Positions 55,208-64,000 of a stretch of 64,000 bases of DNA are shown piece after piece. Position numbers and translations under genes: made by a program. Source of the DNA: Cristatella mucedo (lineage: Eukaryota; Bryozoa; Phylactolaemata; Cristatellidae); assembly GCA_009760855.2 (NCBI GenBank), contig WPIO01000005.1:5998001-6062000 (forward strand), in the 5' to 3' direction. A model generated the notes under the pieces. That model did no database searches. It saw nothing but the letters and a program-made list of their open reading frames with translations, and had not been told where the DNA came from. How positions within the stretch are numbered: the stretch's first letter is position 1; every line of letters begins with the position of its first letter.

Positions 55208-58200
55208 GTACTGCAACCACTGACCTGCTCCTGCTGCTGCTGCTACCTGGTTGCTCGGGCGGCCGAGGAGCTTGCTGGCTTGTAGGTGCTGTCGCCTTTC
55301 CTGTCGCATTTCCTCCGAGTGTGGCTTCCTGCGTGAGTAAATCACTGCGACTGACAGCTGCCCGTCCTCGTTTCGAACTTATTGGAGCTGCACTCCGACG
55401 CTCCCAAGCGTCGCATCAGCCAACCCGGGGACTGTGGGCCTTCGTGCTCCTGCCCTTTAGTAGTTTTGCTGTTAATGCTGGAAAAAAACTTGCACGCCAA
55501 GCATACTCGAAGCAGTGAGTTCCTAAAGCAGTTATGTAACCGTTGCTATCGGCTGTGCAATCACACTATTCGACTGGCCTCTCGTCAAAAGTAGCCAAGC
55601 CGAGTCTTGCCATTATATCTCGGGATTGAAACCAGGGATGGAGAAAAAAGGCAATCGTATGGAAATGGATAAAAACTTGAAATGATTTAATATTTTTTAG
55701 GAGTGTCAATGTTCGATCAACGGCATATAGACTTGGTAGTGGCCAGGATTACTATTGCCGGCCTCGCTAGGGACCTGGTATGTCTCCCACTCCTGATGGA
55801 AACGAATTGCATTGTTTCCTTATCTCTAGCAAAAGTTCTGGCTGGCCGTTGTCGGACGCTCAAACGCCGATTGCTGAAGATGGCAGAACAGTGTGTGCAA
55901 ATATAGCTTGGACGAGCCGTTGTCAGATGCATTTCGTGCTGTGCTTACTAGAAGCAATGCCAGAGCTTCCTCTATGTCTTAGCTGCATGATACAAAGTCG
56001 ATTTCGGAATTCTGTTGAGCTTGGACCTTTTGTGACCAATGGGAGTCACGGGAATTTCCCACTAAGCTAGAGCCAGCTCGCTGAAGGGGCAGCGCTGCTT
56101 GCTTCCACTTCGCGAGCAACGATAGATAGCTACGTGAACGGTTGCATGGAATCTGCCTGAAAGTGCAAGATACCACTCGTGGTGCAGCCTGCTTGCGAGG
56201 TTCATCCGGTTTTTATCCTCCTGCATGCATTCCGTTCGTGCCCATCGACTTATGGAGAGTTCTGCAAGTTATTAGCGTAGATACTCTTTTATTTTGTTCT
56301 ATTCGGCAGGTAACCGGTGAGCCTGCTCGCTCAGACGTGCTGCTGCTAGTAGAGTCAGTATGTTCGATCGCCTTTTTTTTGCACAGATCGGCAACAACCG
56401 ACGAGCCGCTGCAGCAGCCTTTACGTTTGCGGCTGCAAATCCCTTCCACGACGCCATGGCTAAGAACATTGAGTTCTACAGATCGCTGCCGGACGTCGGT
56501 CGAGCTGACTTCTTTGACGCAGAGCAGCCAGGGCACCTGGTGAGCAGTGACCGTGTGCTGGCTGCCGTGCGCCCGGAGCTTTTCTCGCTCTCTGGCTGTG
56601 TCTGCCCTGCTGCCCGACTCCCACGATGCCTGCCTTGCTGTCCGTGCTTGTCTGGCCTTGCTGTCTGTGCACGAGGCAGGCAGGCAGGTGGCTGCCTGTT
56701 GCTCTGACTCTTACCGGGCCCTTACCCTGCCCTGCCTGCATGCAGTCTGGGCCATGTCACTGCTGACAGTCGCGGCAGCTTTTGCCCAGCTGTATCACGT
56801 GGCTGGCCGTCTTGGCTGATGCTGTGCGTACGATTTGGGCAGGCTCTGTACAAGTCTGGTGCCAGTGCCTACTCGAAGGGAGATTGGCCCGCAGCCCTGG
56901 GCGACATGGCTCGGGCTGCCACACTGACATATGAGGCGCTGCGCAACTGTTCACTGCTCTGCGAAATTGATGACGATACCACTGCACCGCCGTCGCCCGG
57001 CGTTGACTTCGTTTCATCTGTGGCCGGTGAGTACCGTGCACTTTTCCTTGTCACGTCTGTGCAGCCCAGTAGCCATTTCTCGGTGTGTGACCTCTTCAGC
57101 CGGCTGGAGGCACGGTTTCCTGTTTCATTTTAATGTGAAGAGGGCAGCTGCTGCTGTCTTGGTTCGGTGTGCTATGGCCCAGCTTATGTTTTTGTTGCCT
57201 ACTGCTCGAAACTGATGGTGGACCCCAGATTCGCTGCTGTCTTAGCAGCAGTCGTGGCCATAGTCGTACCGTGGAAGCCCCTTAGCTCAACTCGGAAGAA
57301 CTTCAGTGTGTGCAGTGTTTTGTAATAGTCATCCGTCGCCATCCCCTAAGGCAGCTCTACCTCGACTGCTAATGTCAGCTCAGTTGCTCGCGCCAAGTAG
57401 GCTAAGTGGATAGCTTGGGCCGATGGAAATTCGCGCTTCAGTGCAGCGTATGCATCGCGTTTTTTCAAATTGCAGCTGCAGTTTGGAGATGCGAGCCCAA
57501 GCCATCGGTCAGCGGCCAGCAACGGTTACTGTGCCATGCCTTTGACCAGCTCTCTAGCAGACTACATTAGGGCACTCAGTGCCTGGTTCCCGGTTCAAAC
57601 ACGGTCAACCTCGGCAACGTCTGTTCAGGTGGAAGAGGACGAGGAGGAGGCTCTCTCTCTCTCTATCTCTCTTTCACTCGTCTCTTGTCTCCTGTCGCTG
57701 CCCTGCTTGTCTGCACAGCCGCTAACACGGGGCATTCGCCATAGCAAGCTAGCTTAGCTTTTTTAATCACCACCAAATAGGTGTGCAGCAGACCAAAATA
57801 GTGTCTGTTTGTGACCTCTTAGAAGTTAGGCCTCTTCCTCTGTGCTGCTAAAAAACTGGCCTTAGGCTGTTCACGTAGTCGATATGGACATGCTGTGCTT
57901 CTGTTCACTCACTGTAGGTACTATCTATAGTAGCACCGTGAGGAGCCCAGTCCTGGAGCTAGGCACATATTTTTTCCGGGGTACAGGCTACAGGTGCTGT
58001 GCATTAGGTGATTGGTCTCCAGCAGCTCTTACATTGGCTGTGGTGGGGTTTCGGTGACCTTTTAATCATCCAGCAGCCCCTCACCCCTCCCCCATTCAAG
58101 AGACCACAGTGGTGCCATTCAGCTTGAGTTGAATTAGGCAGATTCACCTCGGCCAAGGCCACTACTGTGGTCACTGCTGTCACTGCAGCCGGACTAGGTG

Positions 58201-58325
58201 ACCAAGGACCAGCCTCGTGTGGTTGTCCTCAAGAGGCAGTGGAGCATCGACACTGCCCTGGCATTGCCGATGGTTGCCTTTAAGGGGAAGGGATGGGAGC
58301 AGGATCTGCTCTCGTAATGCGGCTC

Positions 58326-58376
<51 letters not shown>

Positions 58377-59574
58377 CGCGTGTGTGTGGTGCTGATTGCA
58401 CTGTGCATGCTCTGGGACGTGCCACAGCTGATAGCAAATGAAATGCTGGTTCATGTGGTGCTGAAAGCCACTGTGCATGAACGATCGTCGATTTGCTCTG
58501 TTCTGTCCTTGTAACTTTTCAGCTGGGAAGCCGGCCGTTCTTTATCACACCCTTGTTTTTTACCAGCATGCAAATGGCTCAAGTCACAGCAGTTACCCAT
58601 TAGCCCTGTGTCTAAGAGCTGATTGGTAGATATGCATGCTTGGCTTCTCCTTCGCCTTCTCTTTCCAAGCAATGACCATGACTCTCCACGACCCATCCTC
58701 CACGAGCGATTGTTTTTCCTCACTGTGCTAAACCCCAACCTTGTCTCATAGCTATGCACTAATGGGCAAAGCTAGTTTTTATAGATCTGCCATTTCCGCT
58801 GTACCATCGTTTTGAGAATTTTTTGCTTAGGAGCTTAAGGTTAGGCCTGCCGTCCCCCACTCTAGCAGATGTGGAAGGTGTGTGCTGCCGAACTTAAGTT
58901 CCTTCCGTTCAGCCTAAGGGAGTGTGGTGGGTCTATCTAGCCCGATAGCCCTGCTTTCCTTCCCCTGCTACAAATTAGATGGTTATAATAATAATAATAT
59001 AATTGATATAGCCCCCTCAGAGAACTCAATTAGTGTTATTTGTTTGAAAGATCTCAGGCTCGCGTAACTTCTCAACCCAGTGACCAAGGCTGCATTGCAT
59101 GGGGACCAGTGGCAAAGCCAAGATTTTCAAGGGGGGAAGACATGCAACATTTTTATGTAGGGGCAGGCCCCACAGTGTACTATGTATCTGCACGATCACC
59201 TGTATGCCTATCGCCCCAAGTCGGCTGCCATAGTGTTACTGAAATGTGCTTGCATTAATATGTCGTGTGCAGCAGCTGTCGTATTGCCAGCTGTGTGGAT
59301 CAGATTCGCTGAAGAGGGAGGCTACCGGAAATAATTTGGCCGATTGAGCCAATAATCTGGCAGGGCTCACCGGGACGTCTTGTTTAGACACACCACTCTG
59401 AAGCAACCTTCACTCATTGTAGAGTGGAAGGGCTTTCTGCATTCAATCATTGTGGAGTTTTTATCCTTCCTGCCTGCCTCGGACCCTCTTGCCCGATTTT
59501 ACATTTTCTCATGGAGCAGCGACATCCGATCGGGCTACGTGAAGTGCTTCACAAGACTGTTTTGCTGATTCATT

Positions 59575-59654
<80 letters not shown>

Positions 59655-61210
59655 TCTCAACCTGTTCTCCGATGTATGGCTGTGTCACGCCCACCCAATC
59701 AACCGATTCTCCTAGGTTATGGGCATTCCAATTGCAAACAAACTTGTCATACTCTTTTACTGGCAGTTCTATTGCATTTTAGTTCTACAAGTTTTACCGC
59801 ATGCAGAAAAAAGTAAGAAATTAGCTATCTGATCTAGTCATTTCCAACTTGGTATGTGAAATGATATGATTAAGACTTTAGAGCACTTACTTGCCACCAA
59901 CCCGTCAATGGTATGATTTCCCACTGGTCACTTGGGAGTCGACCTGTTCTAGCTGGTGGCCAGCATAAACAAATCCGGATTTGTGAAGTGCCAACCTTTG
60001 ACTCGAATGCCCTCTCATTGAAGCGAGGCTGCTGCTCTGAGAGGCTAAAGAGAGTGGCTGGCAAAGGTTCGAGGAAGGTTTGGTAGCACTGCAAATTGTA
60101 GTTAATAAAACTACTACCTCCTTCCAATCGGCAGCAATATCATGCAAGATGAAAGACCTACCTAACCGCTTTGGCGAACCCTGCCTCAGGGGTACGAATA
60201 GTCAAGTGGCTGGACATTCACTTACACCGTGGGTGTGATAAGTCCTTCTTGCCGAAAATGTTGCTAGTCCTTGCAGACGCTGGTGGAGCCAGCAAGAGAT
60301 GCTGCTCCGTAGATGCATCGTAGGTGCTGAACCGATACACCTAGGTAAGCCTAGGAAGCTTAGGTAAGCTGCTAGTAGCTGAGTGTAGCAGCAAACAAAA
60401 GCAAACAAGAGCATTCATACCTCATACCAAGTCCGCGACTTTACCAGATATCGGTGCAATTCCAACGCCATAGAGGAGCCAAGTGTTCATAGCGGCAGAC
60501 ATTGCGTTCACCTAGTATACATCACTCCAGATCGCCTTTGATACTGTCTAAACAATAGTGCATGACATATCCGGTCCCTAATTTGTTACATTACAGGAAC
60601 CTCTAATTATCTCCACATTATCGTAATTAGACTGCTGTAGCATGCCCAGGTTTCTTTTCCTATTGCCTTGAGCTTGACTGGCTGGTTGCTGATGTCCTGC
60701 TCTAGCCGGTAGCTAGTTGATCCAAGCAGCTGTCAGTAGTGTCGGAGCCAGCTGCCCACCGGAAGCAAGGTCTGTAAAAGCCACCCAGGGGCCTACCAGC
60801 ATGGTCGCATTTTGCAGGCTGCAAACCACTGCTGGCAAAACAGCCACAGCTTCCAGATGGTGTCCCTTTTAGGACTCCCCTTTAGGATAGCTGACTCTTT
60901 TAGGATAAGGGTGGTTCCGACTCGATTGCTTGCCATACTGTCACACTGTCAGGTCGAAAAGCAATTGGATGGAAGCTGATCGAATGATGAAGCCCTCTCG
61001 ATCTATGATAGAAAAGCCATGCACATATTCATGGCATGTGATTGATGTGGGTGCAGTTGCATCGTTGCCATATTTCTTTTTTTATAGATCGGCTTGAAAA
61101 GGTAATACAGTGCAAAGTAGGATGTGAAAGAATTGCGTGGACAACGGAGGATGGCTCAACCAAGCTGCTGCCAACCGTGCATCATTATCTACAGTACATC
61201 AACTACAAAG
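54698..61210 (+). CDS. Leprecan-family protein (prolyl 3-hydroxylase or CRTAP), first four exons
   Basis: Leprecan proteins act in the ER as a complex that 3-hydroxylates collagen prolines; P3H is the enzyme, CRTAP the non-catalytic partner. Exons 54698-55207, 56387-56539, 56843-57026 and 61088-61210 join in frame to about 322 residues. A signal peptide (LRPLLILAAFHSLLLAGSCC) is followed by TPR-like repeats: YGSLYDSAKAAYKEQRWADC, ALYKSGASAYSKGDWPAALG. All four family CXXXC motifs are present (CRSSC 83-87, CVRAC 119-123, CSLLC 257-261, CKVGC 291-295), as are IPYDYLQLC, NIEFYRSLPDV and HHYLQYINYK. The Fe(II)/2-oxoglutarate dioxygenase domain, which would separate P3H from CRTAP, lies beyond the window. 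The start is placed at the Met before the signal peptide; the frame is open 145 codons further upstream in GC-rich DNA. Confidence 0.88.
56387..56539 (+). CDS. Leprecan-family exon 2
   Basis: Fifty-one codons in phase 0: IGNNRRAAAAAFTFAAANP then NIEFYRSLPDVGRADFFDAE, matching the family's AAHTF...P.......N..YY..... ADF.DLE. Acceptor is T-rich then gcacag; donor gtgagc. Confidence 0.88.
56843..57026 (+). CDS. Leprecan-family exon 3
   Basis: The exon encodes ALYKSGASAYSKGDWPAALG, then LRNCSLLCEIDDDT. It ends in phase 1 at gtgagt, which fits exon 4. Confidence 0.88.
58328..58388. repeat. (TG)n/(CG)n microsatellite
   Basis: TG tract passing into CG and back to TG, potentially Z-DNA-forming, in leprecan intron 3. 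Confidence 0.95.
58985..59035 (-). mobile_element. LINE family A tail scrap
   Basis: ATAATAATAATATAATTGAT, then AGCCCCCTCAGAGAACTCAA, matching the last 50 bases of family A in reverse. Confidence 0.6.
59574..59660. repeat. (TC)n microsatellite
   Basis: About 40 TC units, nearly pure, in leprecan intron 3. Confidence 0.95.
59830..61080. other. Leprecan intron 3, nothing recognised
   Basis: No exon or element found. A short CTAGGTAAGC-type repeat occurs near 60,340-60,370. Confidence 0.4.
61088..61210 (+). CDS. Leprecan-family exon 4
   Basis: The exon encodes DRLEKVIQCKVGCERIAWTT, later VHHYLQYINYK, matching DHY.EVLECK..CE and YHYLQFAYYK of CRTAP/P3H. It ends in phase 1 at gtgggc. I could not place the next exon with confidence. 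Confidence 0.88.
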
Positions 61211-61489
61211 GTGGGCGCTTGCCGATCCAGCGCCGTTCCAACCTGCTTTGGCAGCCTCAATGACACGCACTTTTTTGGGCGCTTGTTTGTTGTGAGGCGG
61301 TTTCGGCTAGTACTTCGAGGCAGACAGCCCTTGCCTTGAGAAGGCCTGGGTAGTATAGATGCCCTTGAACACCTCCCGTCTGCTTACTGTGAAGGTCTGC
61401 TTCAGAATTTTTCGCCAGCACGGCAGTGTGGCTCAGCATCACTTGTATGAGAGCCGATGTCATAAAGGTTAACAGATAACAGGTTAAAG

Positions 61490-61645
61490 GTTAGCTGATT
61501 CAATAGCCTCATGTATGATGCAACCGATGAGCCATCACAACAGCTTGCAGTGGGCAATAAAATGTCGCCCACTGCAGGACTCGAACCCACGACCTGGGTC
61601 GTTAAGAGCAAGCACTACACCCCTGGACTAACATCAGCACTATTG
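61490..61645 (-). mobile_element. SINE S1 copy
   Basis: Minus strand: ACGACCCAGGTCGTGGGTTC, GAGTCCTGCAGTGGGCGACA, TTTATTGCCCACTGCAAGC and the end GAGGCTATTGAATCAGCTAA. No clear target duplication. Confidence 0.75.
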
Positions 61646-62384
61646 AAGCTTTTTGATCTCATTGGTTTCGGCCAGCTGAATTTCCTGTATTTTACCCTGA
61701 GTGCACGAGCATCAGTCCTATATGTGTAATATTCTTTCCTACTTAGCTCTTTTCTGTGGCCTTCATTCTTTCCAGCTTCTGTGCATTCATTGCCTTTTGT
61801 CCTTCTGTTCGTGGCTTAAGTTCTTACCGAGCCAGCGCGGCAATACAATTGCCAATATGGTTGGTGGAATGAAAATCGCGACACTCTTCTTTCTTTGCCC
61901 ATGCCCATCCCAACGTAGCTCGAGTGCTCGGATCTCCAAGATGCTAGTATACGGCAAATCGTTGGTGAAATTGTGTCACCTTTGCTTATTCCGCATCTGG
62001 CCAAACATGCCCCACATTGTGCTCACCACCGGCGCTCCCTTGGTGGCCACACGAGGTGTGCACAGATACACTGGCACTTAGCATGCCCTTTTCCTCATCA
62101 AACTAACAGATGAAGCCCTACCAGCCGACAGCCAGCTCTCCACTGGTAAGCCATTCGGATATGAGTCTTTGTTTTGCCTTTAGGACTTCCGGACTCCAGT
62201 TTGGAGCCACAGACTGCAGAATCCTTGCCCATAATTGTGCACTTTACTGTGATCGAACTCTCTGGCTCTTGGGTTTATATAATGACCTCTGGAGGGTGTA
62301 CCTTCATCCCGGCTGTGCCCCTCCTTCCAGAGTTTAGGTAATGCATGTTCCATGTGAACAGCTGTAATTATGACATCGTTTTTG

Positions 62385-62592
62385 TTTACGAGAGTGATCA
62401 TTGGGTGCGTTAGCCCAGGGCCGAAAGGCTTGCATTCGACGATCTGGGTCATTCATAGGTTTGAGTCATATTTCAGGCAATCCTTTACTTGTTGCTGCAA
62501 GCGGGATGAAGCTGCTAAGGCTCTTCTACTGCTGTACATGGCTAAATGAGGCTGTTGAATCAGCTGTTTACTTTATTAAGCCTCATGTTGCA
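62385..62592 (+). mobile_element. SINE S1 copy, diverged
   Basis: GCGTTAGCCCAGGGCCGAAA, then CGACGATCTGGGTC, and the 3' end GAGGCTGTTGAATCAGCTGT match S1. The middle is rearranged. Confidence 0.55.
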
Positions 62593-62599
62593 TCAATTC

Positions 62600-64000
62600 A
62601 AATTACAGGCTCATGTTTGCGTACACGCTTGCCCGGAATTCTGTTCCTACTGACCCATCTCCATTCTCTCATGCTCTGCCTCTTCGATCCCTCTCTCCTC
62701 CGATCTCTGTTTGTCGTTGGCAAAACAAATATTAATGAAGTAAATGATGTCAGGCACAGCTCTCCTCCTTTGCTTTGCTCAAGGCTACGTCACTCGACAA
62801 TATGGTTACTGTGCTTTGTTGCATGAAGATTGCTGCGTGCAGTATACGATGCACTCGCGTACAACAGTGGCGGTAAACCGTTAATCATCGTGAGTAGTAG
62901 GGATTCGACCGCGAGCCATTAAACCAAAGCAAAAAGAACAAATTCGCCCAATCAAAATAGTACCTTTCACGATGGCTTCTCCATAAACCAGTGTATAAAA
63001 CAAATCAATGGTGGGAGAATGCACTGCCGACCCTTTAAATTCATTTACAAATGTTAGATTCCCACATTTTAATCAGACCCTGGAAAAGATTGCATTGTTT
63101 GTTTGTAGGGGAGAGTACTTAAGCGTGCAGTAATGTGAAGGCTATGGTGCCCAGAACGGTATGAATTAATAACATAACGCTGTCGTCATTCGGCATGCCT
63201 AAGATCAGTGAGTTGACTACATTTGACAAAGGGCCAATGGTACGTGTTGCATCAAATGAGACTTGCAACATTACAATAGCTAAAGATTTGCAAACTGATG
63301 AGACCACGGCGAGGTACAGCCTGAAGGAGAATGCTTCGGCCCAAACCGTAGTTAAAATGCAGAGACCTGGCCACCTTTACTAAACCCGAAGCAGACTAAC
63401 AAAGAGCAAAGCTTGAGGCATCGTTGCACCCCTTCCAAGTTTTCATGCTCAAAGCGTGCAGGCTGCTACTGGGAAGCTAGTTGTTAGGGATACAATTAGG
63501 CTGCGATTAGAGGAACAAGGCTTGCTTGCTTGAATCACAAAAAGAAGCCGCTTCTTCTTTCGTCAGGCACAAATGGCTGGTTGGTAGTGGTCTAGGTGCA
63601 CAAGCACACAGGACACACGTAGATCGGAGCCAAGTCCCGTGGATTAGGGAGAGTTAAATTCACGATTTGTGGTAGCTACAAACGTATGCAGTATGTGTGT
63701 CGTTGCCCCAATGAATTATTTCATGATAATTGTCAGGAGAAGATGGCAAACTTTGACGGCAATGGGGCTATGGCCTGGGAACGCTCCTGTAGTAATGGGC
63801 TAGGCAGGCTGCATCGGATATCTGATTCAAGATCATGATGCAAGACGTTCATTTAGAGCTACTTAAGATCGTTAAAGTACCTAAGGCAGTGAGGCTTCGT
63901 GGAAATAATTTTTTTTTCCTACAGGACGATGACCCTAAGCACATGGCAGAGTTCAGTATTTTTTCTGCAGAACTTTTGGATTCGGTTTAGGCTCAATGAT
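62600..64000. other. Right edge, nothing firmly recognised
   Basis: Presumably intron of the leprecan gene. A tacag acceptor at 63,920-63,924 opens DDDPKHMAEFSIF, but phase and length do not support it as the next exon. Confidence 0.35.

Noticed and set aside
62112-62147. A 36-base candidate leprecan exon (acceptor aacag, donor gtaagc) reading DEALPADSQLST
   Set aside because: Splice signals and phase fit, but the sequence does not match the expected leprecan segment after YLQYINYK.
63925-63990. Candidate leprecan exon reading DDDPKHMAEFSIF after a tacag acceptor
   Set aside because: The phase does not follow from exon 4, there is no good donor and a stop follows soon. It would need an unseen intermediate exon.

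Overview
The window is nuclear DNA of an animal. Genes are split by GT-AG introns from about 0.1 to 7 kb, coding density is low, CpG-rich promoter-like stretches occur, and introns and spacers are full of microsatellites, non-LTR retrotransposons and tRNA-derived SINEs. The gene content (a collagen-modifying leprecan-family protein and a SLIMP-like mitochondrial seryl-tRNA synthetase paralogue) points to an invertebrate, probably a bilaterian. I cannot name the phylum from the sequence alone.

Layout. Positions 1-7284 (+) hold the 3' half of an adenylyl cyclase-associated protein gene (CAP): six exons from the proline-rich linker to the stop, with the N-terminal exons off the left edge. Positions 7.5-13.0 kb are a spacer with LINE relics, a SINE and a pogo/Tigger-like DNA transposon relic. 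Positions 13784-43564 (+) hold what I read as a complete ten-exon PGAP6/TMEM8-family gene, about 837 residues, spread over 30 kb because its introns have filled with LINEs and SINEs. Positions 44904-46280 (-) hold an intronless SLIMP-like gene that converges on PGAP6. Positions 46.6-53.2 kb are a repeat-rich spacer. From 53.2 kb a GC-rich region leads into a leprecan-family (prolyl 3-hydroxylase/CRTAP) gene on +, with four exons visible and the rest beyond the right edge.

Repeats. Two LINE families related to the L2/CR1 group dominate. Family A ends in a conserved nested stem-loop tail followed by ATT repeats. Family B lacks that tail. Two tRNA-derived SINE families are present. S2 carries a tail clearly homologous to that of LINE family A, as expected of a SINE mobilised by that LINE. 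S1 ends in its own conserved tail, and one copy has a clear 9-bp target-site duplication inside a family B LINE.

The four host genes do not form an operon or joint pathway. CAP acts on actin in the cytosol, PGAP6 on GPI-anchored proteins in membranes, SLIMP in mitochondria, and the leprecan protein on collagen in the ER. I found no evidence of a wholly new system. The most useful leads are the catalytically altered SerRS paralogue, the LINE/SINE tail pair, a 17-bp perfect hairpin inside a PGAP6 coding exon, and a few open frames that remain unexplained.
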